From assembly GCA_022648685.1 (NCBI GenBank), contig JALCMW010000014.1, positions 1-32,676 of the forward strand: a DNA stretch of 32,676 bases, in the 5' to 3' direction. Positions 25,116 to 32,574 of the stretch are shown in pieces; positions within the stretch are counted from its first letter, which is position 1; every line of letters starts with the position of its first letter. The DNA comes from Bacteroidales bacterium (GTDB taxonomy: Bacteria; Bacteroidota; Bacteroidia; Bacteroidales; UBA932). The translations under genes and the position numbers were made by a program. The notes beneath the pieces were generated by a model. It worked only from the letters and a program-made list of their open reading frames with translations. It ran no database searches and had not been told where the DNA came from.

Positions 25116-25130
25116 TCTGTTTATATATGA

Positions 25131-25835
25131 TCAATACATGAACAATTTGCCTGTCTTCTTCCAATACAGGATAAGCAAATAACCGAAAAGCATTCCTCCA
25201 AGATGAGCGAAATGGGCTATTCCGTCCGATGTACCGAAAACTCCGGTTCCAAGTTCTATCACTGCAAATATAAGGACAAACCATTTGGCCTTGAGAGATA
25301 TCGGAGGAAACAGCAAAGTGAGGACGGAATTTGGAAAAAGCATGGCATATCCGATAAGAACACCGTAAATAGCTCCTGAAGCACCCAAAGTAGGAGTAAG
25401 AAGCAAATTATGGTATGATGTCATGGCTGCCACCGATGATGATGCGGCGGCCAGATAGCTCTGGGCTTTAATATACTCTACACCAAGGTGCATTGCTGCC
25501 GCACCTAGTCCGGTGACGAAATAGAAAATCAGGAATTTCTTCGAGCCGATCGTTCTTTCCAGCACCATTCCGAAAATCAGCAGTGTATACATATTGAAGA
25601 ATATGTGCCAGAAGCCTCCGTGCATGAACATATGGGTAACCACCTGCCAGAAATGGAAATATGGAGAAGCCGGATAAAAAAGGGCGAAAGTCCCCACCAT
25701 GAAATTCTGGTTTATCAACGTAGCAACGAAAACCAATATGTTTATAAGAATTATATTTTTAGTTACCGGGGGTATGCTGCCGAAAAATCCGCCGAAACCT
25801 CTTCCGTAACCGTTATTATCATAATAATATGCCAT
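25131..25835 (-). CDS. Rhomboid-family intramembrane serine protease
   Basis: This is a 234-residue integral-membrane protease with about six transmembrane segments. Catalytic Ser153 lies in GASGAIYG and the partner His211 in HFAHLGGMLFGYL; HIFFNMYTLLIFG (77-89) carries the conserved His and Asn of the oxyanion region, followed by LERTIGSKKF. A Gly/Tyr/Asn-rich cytoplasmic N-terminus (first 20 residues) precedes the first membrane segment. Natural substrates are unknown. It sits 11 bp after mutL and 15 bp before the EEP-family gene. Many Bacteroidales carry two rhomboid genes in tandem here; only one is present. Confidence 0.94.
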   Translation of the reverse strand: MAYYYDNNGYGRGFGGFFGSIPPVTKNIILINILVFVATLINQNFMVGTFALFYPASPYFHFWQVVTHMFMHGGFWHIFFNMYTLLIFGMVLERTIGSKKFLIFYFVTGLGAAAMHLGVEYIKAQSYLAAASSSVAAMTSYHNLLLTPTLGASGAIYGVLIGYAMLFPNSVLTLLFPPISLKAKWFVLIFAVIELGTGVFGTSDGIAHFAHLGGMLFGYLLILYWKKTGKLFMY

Positions 25836-25846
25836 CTGAATTCTAT

Positions 25847-27658
25847 TTAAAATTTTTTGTCTATATCATCGGCGGGGATAATGGCGACGATCCGGTGACC
25901 TGAACTGGTAAATTCCGAATTACCGCTTGCAAAAAGTGAATCTATCAATTTTCCGGCCTCGGCAGATGATGAAGGGACACTGCAGTTTCCGGCGCCCAGC
26001 ACAGCGAATTTTTCCGCTATCGAAGACGCCATCATCCCGGAAAGAGAAATATGTCCGTCATTCAATATGAGAAGGAGATCTGCCATCATTGTCTCCACTT
26101 TCCCCTGCTCCGCACTGTAGCCCTCAGGCACACCGTTAACAACAATACTGTCGTTGCCGAAAGGTGAAATATCGAAGCCAAGGGAAGATAGAAGATCGGA
26201 ATTTGCATCAAATACAGCCCTGTTTGCCACACCGACCTGTATGCTTACCGGAAAAAGCGATGTCTGGGTTACATGTCCGTTCCCAGAAACAGCCGTCAGG
26301 AATTTCTCATAAAGGATCCTTTCGTTCGCCCTCCTTATGTTAACGGCCATCAGACCCGATTTGACCGGTACTATTATATATTTGTTCTGCAATACTATAA
26401 TCTGTGACGACGGCATGAATTTATCTTCGAAAAGACGGCTGTAATCCTCCCTCTTATCCACGAATTTTGAGAAATCCAAGTCACGGGACGATTCTCCGGC
26501 ATGGACATTCTCAGCTATAGGATTACCGTCTGCACCATTCCGGTCGAAAGGATTGTATTCAGGGTCGATGTCAGCTTCAGGCCGGCGGACCGGATGATAT
26601 TCTTCGAAATTTTTTCCGAAAACAGGTATTTCAGCCGCACCTTCCCTGTCGAAATCCAAACCTCCCGCAAAAGCATTCTTTCCCAGAATTTCTTTTACAC
26701 ATGCATAAAGGATCTGGAAAATGACACTGTCATCCTCAAATTTGATTTCGGTCTTGGTAGGACTTATATTCACGTCAATGGAATGGGGATCCATATCCAT
26801 ATAAATAAAATATGAAGGAGACGTCCCGTCAGGAATCATATCTTCATAAGCCTTCATTACGGCTTTATGCATATAAGGACTTCTGAAAAAACGGCCGTTT
26901 ACAAAAAGGAACTGGTTGCCGAGAGTCTTTCTGGCCGATTCGGGTCTTCCTATATAACCGTGGATTCTGACAATTGTCGTTTCCGCGGAAATGTCCACGA
27001 TGTCTCCGGCAACATTCGAGCCCAATAAATCCAATATCCTGAATTTAAGTGATTTAGCCGGCTTCAGGATAAAAATATCCTTGCCGTTGTGATTAAGGCT
27101 GAAAGAAATATCCGGCCTTGTCAAGGCAACTCTTGTGAACTCTTCTACGATATGTTTGAATTCAACGGCATCGGATTTCAGGAATTTTCTGCGGGCGGGA
27201 ACATTGTAAAATATATTCCGTACAGAAAAACACGAACCTTTCGGAGCCGCGGTTTCTTTGGTGGATACATGTTTCGAAGCTGAAAACTCCACTTCGCATC
27301 CGGTTTCATCCTCTTCCCTTCTGGTACGTAACGTAACATCGGAGACTGCTGCTATAGATGCCAGGGCTTCGCCCCTGAAACCGAAAGTAAGAATATTGTT
27401 GAGATCTTCAGCCGTAAAGATCTTGGACGTGGCATGCCGTTCAAAGCAAAGGACAGCTTCGTCCGGAGTCATGCCGCAACCGTCATCCGTAACTTTTACA
27501 AGTGTCCTTCCGGAATCGGTTACTGCTACCGAAATACAGGAAGCTCCGGCATCCACAGCATTTTCTACCAATTCCTTCACTACGGAAGACGGTCTGGAAA
27601 CGACTTCGCCGGCCGCTATCACGTTAGCTATATTGCTGGGTAAAATTCTAATGTCCAT
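25847..27658 (-). CDS. mutL: DNA mismatch repair protein MutL
   Basis: MutL links mismatch recognition by MutS to strand removal. The 603-residue protein has the full N-terminal GHKL ATPase: E29/N33 in ELVENAVDAGA, DDGCGM (58-63), TFGFRGEALASI (91-102) and the transducer domain with VNGRFF and VNISPTKTEIKF (about 253-306). An acidic linker (about 340-410) leads to the dimerisation domain. There, the endonuclease motif DQHAxxE is not recognisable: the aligned stretch is VNIRRANERILYE (439-451), and the C-terminal CPHGRP-like motif is TSSGHRIV. It is followed 11 bp later by the rhomboid gene. The N-terminal ATG at 27658 gives the standard MutL start. Confidence 0.96.
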   Translation of the reverse strand: MDIRILPSNIANVIAAGEVVSRPSSVVKELVENAVDAGASCISVAVTDSGRTLVKVTDDGCGMTPDEAVLCFERHATSKIFTAEDLNNILTFGFRGEALASIAAVSDVTLRTRREEDETGCEVEFSASKHVSTKETAAPKGSCFSVRNIFYNVPARRKFLKSDAVEFKHIVEEFTRVALTRPDISFSLNHNGKDIFILKPAKSLKFRILDLLGSNVAGDIVDISAETTIVRIHGYIGRPESARKTLGNQFLFVNGRFFRSPYMHKAVMKAYEDMIPDGTSPSYFIYMDMDPHSIDVNISPTKTEIKFEDDSVIFQILYACVKEILGKNAFAGGLDFDREGAAEIPVFGKNFEEYHPVRRPEADIDPEYNPFDRNGADGNPIAENVHAGESSRDLDFSKFVDKREDYSRLFEDKFMPSSQIIVLQNKYIIVPVKSGLMAVNIRRANERILYEKFLTAVSGNGHVTQTSLFPVSIQVGVANRAVFDANSDLLSSLGFDISPFGNDSIVVNGVPEGYSAEQGKVETMMADLLLILNDGHISLSGMMASSIAEKFAVLGAGNCSVPSSSAEAGKLIDSLFASGNSEFTSSGHRIVAIIPADDIDKKF

Positions 27659-27691
27659 TTCTTTATCCTATACGCCCGGTAATATGCAATG

Positions 27692-27991
27692 TTACAACAA
27701 TGAATAAAATTTAGCAATATAAATGAGAACGACGAAAAAGAGTATGAGGCCTATTATCCCTATGATGCTCTGGGCTTTGCTTCCATGTCTGGTCTTTTCG
27801 TAATTTCCATTACGGAAAGCACCCTGGAGATGGGACCCCGGGACATAAGAATCTTTTTTGCTTTCTTTTTCAAGACTTCCGTCGACCTTTCCGAATTTCC
27901 GTTTCAATTCATCCTTTTGCCGATTATAATATATCGGCTTGTAATCGAAAACCCTGTGCTCCTGGTCACCGAAAAAAGTAAAATTGAACAT
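27692..27991 (-). CDS. Small membrane-anchored protein of unknown function
   Basis: This is a protein of about 99 residues from the ATG at 27991 (101 from 27997, 107 from the first possible start at 28015). A short N-terminal part (MFNFTFFGDQEHRVFDYKPI) is followed by YYNRQKDELKRKFGK, a charged low-complexity middle, and a C-terminal membrane anchor of about 20 residues (SIIGIIGLILFFVVLIYIAK). This layout resembles a short conserved Bacteroidota protein often found next to mutL. The 28015 start is disfavoured because it would lie within a few bases of the -7 element at 28020-28027. It heads the mutL operon (33 bp gap). Function unknown. Confidence 0.75.
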   Translation of the reverse strand: MFNFTFFGDQEHRVFDYKPIYYNRQKDELKRKFGKVDGSLEKESKKDSYVPGSHLQGAFRNGNYEKTRHGSKAQSIIGIIGLILFFVVLIYIAKFYSLL

Positions 27992-28019
27992 TCCCATAAT
28001 CGTTGATATTGTCAAAAGG

Positions 28020-28027
28020 CAAATTTA
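28020..28027 (-). promoter_or_regulatory. -7 promoter element (TAAATTTG) of the mutL operon
   Basis: The minus strand reads TAAATTTG, 22-28 bp before the likely starts of the small membrane-protein gene. It lies 12 bp from the oppositely oriented ispF element, so the two promoters are back to back and probably cannot be occupied at once. Confidence 0.55.
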
Positions 28028-28039
28028 GTATTTTTTATT

Positions 28040-28047
28040 TACATTTG
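28040..28047 (+). promoter_or_regulatory. -7 promoter element (TACATTTG) for ispF
   Basis: TACATTTG lies 17 bp before the ispF ATG at 28065. No TTTG at 19-21 bp upstream is present. It is divergent from the mutL-operon element next to it. Confidence 0.6.
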
Positions 28048-28064
28048 CAGAAATAACATCTGCG

Positions 28065-28550
28065 ATGGATTGCAAATATAAAATAGGCAACGGATATGAT
28101 GTACATTCACTTGCACCAGGGATCCCGTTATGGCTCGGCGGGATAAGAATAGCTAGTCCGGCAGGCTGTATCGCACATTCCGACGGAGATGTAGCCATTC
28201 ATGCATTATGCGACGCCCTGCTGGGTTGTCTTGCTTTGGGTGACATCGGGAAACATTTTCCGGACGATTCCGACGAATGGAAAGGCATCGACAGTAAAAT
28301 CCTGTTAAGGAAAGTCACCGATATGATACAGGAAAAAGGATATTCAATCGGAAATGCAGATATTACCATTGCCCTTCAGAAACCGAAACTGGCACCATAT
28401 ATCGAAAAAATGAGATCCGTGCTTGCTGACATTATGGGAACGGACATAGGCTGCGTTTCCGTAAAAGCCACTACGACAGAAAGATTGGGGTTCGTGGGAC
28501 GCGGAGAAGGCTGCGAAGTTTGGGCAACTGCTCTTATTTATAAAATATGA
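28065..28550 (+). CDS. ispF: 2-C-methyl-D-erythritol 2,4-cyclodiphosphate synthase
   Basis: IspF makes the cyclodiphosphate intermediate of the non-mevalonate (MEP) isoprenoid pathway. The 161-residue protein has the family length. The zinc ligands D12, H14 (GNGYDVHSL) and H46 (HSDGDVAIHALCDALLG) align with D8, H10 and H42 of the E. coli enzyme. The C-terminal half carries SVKATTTERLGFVGRGEGCEVWA, the CDP-binding signature. It shows that this organism uses the MEP pathway. It has its own promoter and is followed after 43 bp by the symporter gene, which also has one. Confidence 0.97.
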   Translation: MDCKYKIGNGYDVHSLAPGIPLWLGGIRIASPAGCIAHSDGDVAIHALCDALLGCLALGDIGKHFPDDSDEWKGIDSKILLRKVTDMIQEKGYSIGNADITIALQKPKLAPYIEKMRSVLADIMGTDIGCVSVKATTTERLGFVGRGEGCEVWATALIYKI

Positions 28551-28563
28551 ACGGGAAATATAG

Positions 28564-28571
28564 TATATTTG
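28564..28571 (+). promoter_or_regulatory. -7 promoter element (TATATTTG) for the sodium:solute symporter gene
   Basis: TATATTTG lies 22 bp before the ATG at 28594 and 13 bp after the ispF stop. A 6-bp inverted repeat GGCTCA/TGAGCC (28573-28578 and 28595-28600) flanks and includes part of the start codon; its left arm may fall before the transcription start. Confidence 0.6.
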
Positions 28572-28593
28572 AGGCTCAAAACATTTTTAAAAA

Positions 28594-30045
28594 ATGAGCC
28601 CAACCGCAGTCATCGTAACAATACTCGCTTATTTCGCGGCGATCCTTATTATTTCATATTTCACAGGAAGGAAAACGGACAATGCAGGTTTCTTCAGCGG
28701 AAACAGGAAACAATCATGGTATCTTGTTGCATTCGCCATGATAAGCGCATCCATGTCCGGAGTAACATACGTATCCGTTCCCGGAATGGTCGCATCCACC
28801 GGATTCGGATATATGCAGATGGCCTTCGGCTTCATAGCCGGGCAACTGGTAATCGCATTTGTTCTCATACCTTTATACTATAAGATGAATCTGGTTTCCA
28901 TATATGGTTATCTGGAAAACAGATTCGGAATCTCCTCATACAAAACAGGCGCATGGTTTTTCTTCATATCCAAGATGCTTGGAGCTTCCGTAAGACTGTT
29001 TCTAGTCTGCCTGGCCCTTCAGCTGATAGTATTCGGGCCTTTGGGCATACCGTTCGCAGTCAATGTGGCTATAACAATAGTAATACTGATCCTCTACACA
29101 TTCAAAGGCGGAGTAAAATCAGTGATATGGATAGATACATTCAAGACCATATGCATGCTGACATCGATAGTTCTGTGCACGGTATTCATAGCAAAAGAAC
29201 TGGGATTATCATTCGGCGGAATACTAAGCACGGTAACGCATAACGACATGTCAAGAATATTCTTCTTTGACGATCCCAACAATCCCGAATATTTCTTCAA
29301 ACAGTTCTTCGGCGGGATGTTCACGGTGATAGCTATGACCGGAATGGATCAGGACATGATGCAGAGATCGTTGACTTGCAAGAATTACAAAGATTCCCAG
29401 AAAAATATAATCACAAGCACAATTATCCAGACTTTCGTGATATTGCTGTTCCTTATTCTGGGAGAACTTTTGTACATCTTCGCAGCTGCGAACGGAATCA
29501 CTGAAACAGGAGACAAACTTTTCCCTGCGGTAGCTACCGGAGGCGCCCTGCCGTTGATCGTCGGCATACTGTTCATAATAGGACTTGTCGCATGTGCATA
29601 TTCGGCTGGGGGGTCGGCGCTTACTGCTCTGACCACATCTTTCACCGTGGACATACTCAACACTTCGCATAAAAGCGAAACAGAAATAACGTCCACACGC
29701 AAAAAAGTACACCTGCTTATGGCTGTGGGAATGGGAATAGTGATATACGTATTCAACCTGCTGAACAACACCAGCGCGATAGATGCCGTATACAAGCTTG
29801 CAAGCTACACTTACGGGCCGATCCTCGGTTTGTTCACATTCGGAATACTCTCAAAAAGGACAGTCTCGGAAAAATGGGTACCCCTGACGGCGATAATAGC
29901 ACCGGTACTTTGCTTTATTCTGCAAACCAATTCGGCAAGATGGTTCGGCGGTTACAAATTCAGCTATGAACTGCTAATTTTCAATGCTCTCTTTACATAT
30001 CTGGGCCTTCTTATCATAAGTCACCGCCCCGATATCAGGAAATAA
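28594..30045 (+). CDS. Sodium:solute symporter (SSF family)
   Basis: This is a 483-residue inner-membrane symporter of the SSF (LeuT-fold) family, expected to drive uptake of a small solute with Na+. About 13 hydrophobic segments are visible. Family-typical stretches include SYFTGRKTDNAGFFSGNRKQSWYLVAF (residues about 20-50), where TGRKTDNAGFFSGNRKQ precedes the second helix, and MTGMDQDMMQRSLTCKN (about 250-266). The closest remembered relatives are sialic acid or unknown-solute transporters of Bacteroidales, but the substrate cannot be told here. It stands between ispF and the tRNA pair with no metabolic partner gene nearby. Confidence 0.92.
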   Translation: MSPTAVIVTILAYFAAILIISYFTGRKTDNAGFFSGNRKQSWYLVAFAMISASMSGVTYVSVPGMVASTGFGYMQMAFGFIAGQLVIAFVLIPLYYKMNLVSIYGYLENRFGISSYKTGAWFFFISKMLGASVRLFLVCLALQLIVFGPLGIPFAVNVAITIVILILYTFKGGVKSVIWIDTFKTICMLTSIVLCTVFIAKELGLSFGGILSTVTHNDMSRIFFFDDPNNPEYFFKQFFGGMFTVIAMTGMDQDMMQRSLTCKNYKDSQKNIITSTIIQTFVILLFLILGELLYIFAAANGITETGDKLFPAVATGGALPLIVGILFIIGLVACAYSAGGSALTALTTSFTVDILNTSHKSETEITSTRKKVHLLMAVGMGIVIYVFNLLNNTSAIDAVYKLASYTYGPILGLFTFGILSKRTVSEKWVPLTAIIAPVLCFILQTNSARWFGGYKFSYELLIFNALFTYLGLLIISHRPDIRK

Positions 30046-30084
30046 AAGGAAATTGCATCACAAAAGCCGTTATTCCAATAATTT

Positions 30085-30116
30085 TTTGGCATTTTTATAA
30101 AACTGTTGTACATTTG
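30085..30116 (+). promoter_or_regulatory. Consensus promoter of the tRNA-Gln/tRNA-Met unit
   Basis: TTTG (30085-30088) is followed after 20 bp by TACATTTG (30109-30116), a full match to the Bacteroidota promoter. The first tRNA begins 34 bp downstream. Confidence 0.8.
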
Positions 30117-30150
30117 CAATCCTATTTCGGAAAACCGGAGAGGAGCATAT

Positions 30151-30221
30151 TGAGATATGGTGTAATGGTAGCACAACAGATTCTGGCTCTGTCAGTGAGG
30201 GTTCAAATCCTTCTATCTCAA
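30151..30221 (+). tRNA. tRNA-Gln, anticodon CUG
   Basis: The cloverleaf is complete: acceptor TGAGATA/TATCTCA (7 bp, 30151-30157 and 30214-30220), a D-arm around GGTGTAATGGTAGCACA, anticodon stem ACAGA/TCTGT with loop TTCTGGC, hence anticodon CTG reading CAG (Gln), and T-arm GAGGG/CCTTC with loop TTCAAAT. The 3' CCA is not encoded. The 5' base is T, paired with A, as is usual for bacterial tRNA-Gln. Confidence 0.93.
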
Positions 30222-30243
30222 CAATTTATATTTATCATACCAT

Positions 30244-30317
30244 GGCGGGATAGCTCAGCCGGTTAGAGCGCATGATTCATAATCATGAGGTCCCCAGTTC
30301 AATCCTGGGTCCCGCTA
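30244..30317 (+). tRNA. tRNA-Met (elongator), anticodon CAU
   Basis: The cloverleaf is complete: acceptor GGCGGGA/TCCCGCT (30244-30250 and 30310-30316), D-arm GCTC/GAGC, anticodon stem CATGA/TCATG with loop TTCATAA (anticodon CAT), variable AGGTC, and T-arm CCCAG/CTGGG with loop TTCAATC. The anticodon arm resembles elongator tRNA-Met more than initiator (no GGG/CCC run); tRNA-Ile2, whose CAT is modified to read AUA, cannot be excluded from sequence alone. CCA is not encoded. It is 22 bp after tRNA-Gln in one unit. Confidence 0.85.
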
Positions 30318-30323
30318 CGAAGA

Positions 30324-30363
30324 ATACAAAAAAGCACTGCGGAACTGCAGTGCTTTTTTGTAT
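30324..30363 (+). terminator. Strong terminator after the tRNA pair, likely bidirectional
   Basis: A perfect 17-bp inverted repeat (30324-30340 and 30347-30363) with core GCACTGC/GCAGTGC and a 6-nt loop GGAACT has flanking A and T runs of six, so it should end transcription in both directions. It begins 7 bp after the end of tRNA-Met. Confidence 0.93.
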
Positions 30364-30375
30364 ATACATATGAAC

Positions 30376-30420
30376 GACTATTTGACTATGACGATCTTAT
30401 CTACGGCAGCACCGTCTTCT
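30376..30420 (-). pseudogene. Possible C-terminal relic of a lost minus-strand gene
   Basis: On the minus strand, next to the bidirectional terminator, a short frame reads KEDGAAVDKIVIVK and then TAG. It resembles the final beta-strand of Bacteroidota secreted or sorting-domain proteins (which often end in KIVIVK). A stop codon just upstream (TAA) closes the frame, so nothing else survives. The rest of 30364-30517 holds no recognisable gene. The reading is only suggestive. Confidence 0.25.
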
Positions 30421-30488
30421 TTTTAATGATTTTCATAAATCAAGCATCAATAAACATACCGCGACATTTTCTTTCGGCTAAAAAATAT

Positions 30489-30496
30489 TACATTTG
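30489..30496 (+). promoter_or_regulatory. -7 promoter element (TACATTTG) for metY
   Basis: TACATTTG lies 21 bp before the metY ATG at 30518. A TTTG box is not present at the usual distance. No SAM or cobalamin riboswitch is visible in the short leader. Confidence 0.6.
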
Positions 30497-30517
30497 TCAG
30501 CATAAAAAAATTGTGAA

Positions 30518-31795
30518 ATGAAAAAGAACATAAACACATTATGTGTGCAGTCGGGATGGAAACCGAAAAACGGAGAACCGAGAGTTCTGCCGATATACCA
30601 GAGTACCACTTTCAAATATTCGACAAGCGAGGAGATGGGAAAACTCTTCGATCTTGAAGAAAGCGGATATTTCTATACCAGACTCTCTAATCCGACCAAT
30701 GATGCAGTAGCTTCCAAAATCAACGACCTTGAAGGCGGTGTCGGAGCAATTCTCACTTCATCCGGACAGGCTGCCAATTTCTATTCCATATTCAATATAT
30801 GCGAATCGGGAGATCATTTCATTTCATCAAACAATATCTACGGAGGCACATTCAATCTGTTCGGAGTCACAATGAAAAAATTGGGCATAGAATGTACTTT
30901 CATAAATCCGGACTGGAGCGATGAAGAGATCGAAGCCGCTTTCAGGCCTAATACGAAATGCTTCTTCGGGGAAACGATTTCAAACCCGAGCTGTGAAGTG
31001 TTCGATATCGAAAGATTCGCAAAAATGGCACATAAACATGGTGTTCCCCTGATCGTGGACAACACATTCGCCACGCCTATCAATTGCAGACCTATCGAAT
31101 GGGGCTGCGATATAGTTACCCACTCGACCACCAAATATATGGACGGACATGCTACCAGCGTCGGCGGAGCAATAGTCGACAGCGGAAAGTTCGATTGGGA
31201 AGCACATGCCGGCAAATTCCCGGGACTTTGCACCCCGGATACAAGCTACCACGGAATCACATATACAAAGACTTTCGGAAACAAGGCCTATATAACCAAA
31301 ATACTTTCACAGCTTATGAGGGATTTCGGTTCCATCCCGTCACCTATGAATTGCTTTCTGCTTAATCTCGGTCTGGAGACACTTCATCTCAGAATGCCCA
31401 GGCATTGCGAAAATGCCCTGAAAGTAGCGGAATGGCTGGAAGCTAATCCGAAAGTGTCTTGGGTACACTATTGCGGATTGAAGAATGACAAATACCATGA
31501 ACTGGCACAGAAATACCTTCCAAACGGCTCTTGCGGCGTAATGGCCTTCGGAGTAAAAGGTGACAGAAACGACGCGATCAAATTCATGGATAATCTGGAA
31601 TTCATCGCAATCGTGACACATGTAGCCGATGTCCGTACATGCGTACTCCATCCTGCAAGCCACACCCACAGACAATTGTCCGACGAACAGCTTAAAGCGG
31701 CGGGAATCTCGCCCGACCTCATAAGGCTTTCAGTCGGCGTGGAAAATGTTGACGATATCATCGCCGATCTCGATCAGGCAATGAAAAAGATGTAA
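30518..31795 (+). CDS. metY: O-acetylhomoserine sulfhydrylase (MetY)
   Basis: MetY is a PLP enzyme that makes homocysteine from O-acetylhomoserine and sulfide, the direct sulfhydrylation route to methionine. The 425-residue protein shows the Cys/Met-metabolism PLP fold: YTRLSNPTNDAVASKI (residues 53-68), SSGQAANF (81-88), NIYGGTFNLF (106-115), cofactor-binding Asp181 in VDNTFATPI, the PLP lysine K206 in HSTTKYMDGH, and the C-terminal RLSVGVENVDDIIADL. Length and the GGT..LF region fit MetY better than methionine gamma-lyase or cystathionine synthases. It has its own promoter and no methionine-biosynthesis neighbours in the window. It is convergent with the nitroreductase gene, 17 bp away. Confidence 0.92.
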   Translation: MKKNINTLCVQSGWKPKNGEPRVLPIYQSTTFKYSTSEEMGKLFDLEESGYFYTRLSNPTNDAVASKINDLEGGVGAILTSSGQAANFYSIFNICESGDHFISSNNIYGGTFNLFGVTMKKLGIECTFINPDWSDEEIEAAFRPNTKCFFGETISNPSCEVFDIERFAKMAHKHGVPLIVDNTFATPINCRPIEWGCDIVTHSTTKYMDGHATSVGGAIVDSGKFDWEAHAGKFPGLCTPDTSYHGITYTKTFGNKAYITKILSQLMRDFGSIPSPMNCFLLNLGLETLHLRMPRHCENALKVAEWLEANPKVSWVHYCGLKNDKYHELAQKYLPNGSCGVMAFGVKGDRNDAIKFMDNLEFIAIVTHVADVRTCVLHPASHTHRQLSDEQLKAAGISPDLIRLSVGVENVDDIIADLDQAMKKM

Positions 31796-31812
31796 TCGCA
31801 TAAGCGGATTCT

Positions 31813-32355
31813 TTATTTCACATACTTTACATAATCCGGTTTCCTGGTTTTGGGAGCCGGATTTGCATTTGAAAGAGGATAACCCAGGATGCAATGGCCG
31901 ATCCCTTCGTAATCTCCTTCTATCCCCCACTCTTTCAGCAGTTCCTTGCCTTCCGGGGAATCGAATTCATCTTTGGCACGATGTATCCAGCAGCTTCCCA
32001 AACCCAGGGAATGTGCGGCATTCATAAGATTGCCCATGACCAATGAACCGTCATAGACATGCGTAGGCCAACTCCTGTCGGCAAGAACCACCAACACCAC
32101 AGGCGCTCCGTAAAATGGGTCTTTGCCTCTGGACGGGTCTGTAACCATACCCAAAATCTCCGCATTCATACGTGAAAGACGGTCGCGAACAGCTTTATTT
32201 GTCACAGCCACGATAACAGGGGACTGATGGCCCTTCCCCGTAGGGGCATATATACCGGCTTCTATCACTTGATCTATAATTTCTTGCGAAGGCATATCCG
32301 GCTTGTAAGCACGGACACTCCTGCGCGTTTCCAGACATTCTATAACAGCATTCAT
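31813..32355 (-). CDS. Nitroreductase-family FMN oxidoreductase
   Basis: This is a 180-residue flavoprotein of the nitroreductase family, using NAD(P)H to reduce quinones, nitro-compounds or other acceptors. The FMN-phosphate motif RRSVRAYKPDMPSQEIIDQV starts at about residue 12; EAGIYAPTGKGHQSP (about 31-45) and LGLGSCWIHRAKDEF (about 117-131) are family-typical, as is GHCILGYPLSN near the C-terminus. The natural acceptor is unknown. The start is the ATG at 32355. Its 5' region (32356-32522) shows no -7 element and contains nothing else I recognise. Confidence 0.92.
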   Translation of the reverse strand: MNAVIECLETRRSVRAYKPDMPSQEIIDQVIEAGIYAPTGKGHQSPVIVAVTNKAVRDRLSRMNAEILGMVTDPSRGKDPFYGAPVVLVVLADRSWPTHVYDGSLVMGNLMNAAHSLGLGSCWIHRAKDEFDSPEGKELLKEWGIEGDYEGIGHCILGYPLSNANPAPKTRKPDYVKYVK

Positions 32356-32522
32356 GATAATTATGTATTAAAATGATATCCTGAAAATTAAATAATCCGC
32401 AGGAATAAAGCAAGAGATAAAAACGGAGAAAAAACAGATCCGGATGCAACATTCGGGCTTGGATGCTGTATATATAACTTAGTTTGCCAATTATATACTT
32501 ATATTTCGAGATACCGTATGAC

Positions 32523-32574
32523 TGTCCAGTTTTCGGGGTGCACTCCAAATGGAGCGCACCCCAAAAGTTGGACA
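32523..32574. repeat. Imperfect palindrome of two abutted IS ends
   Basis: Two 25-nt arms (32523-32547 and 32550-32574) are inverted copies differing at 4 positions; as a hairpin 24 positions give 20 Watson-Crick and 2 G-T pairs around AAAT (32547-32550). Each arm reads outward from a TGGAGnGCACCCC core toward TTGGAC or CTGGAC, resembling the terminal repeats of IS150-group IS3-family elements (TG...GCACCC...GTTGGAC). The right arm would be the left end of the IS that follows; the left arm would be a right end separated from it by 2 bp. Confidence 0.7.

Noticed and set aside
28573..28600. 6-bp inverted repeat GGCTCA/TGAGCC spanning the symporter start codon as a translational switch
   Set aside because: The left arm lies only 1-6 bases after the -7 element and is probably not, or only partly, transcribed; the stem is short and AT-rich inside.
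30285..30521. 78-codon plus-strand open frame overlapping tRNA-Met and the terminator
   Set aside because: It starts inside the tRNA and runs through the terminator hairpin, so it cannot be a real coding region.
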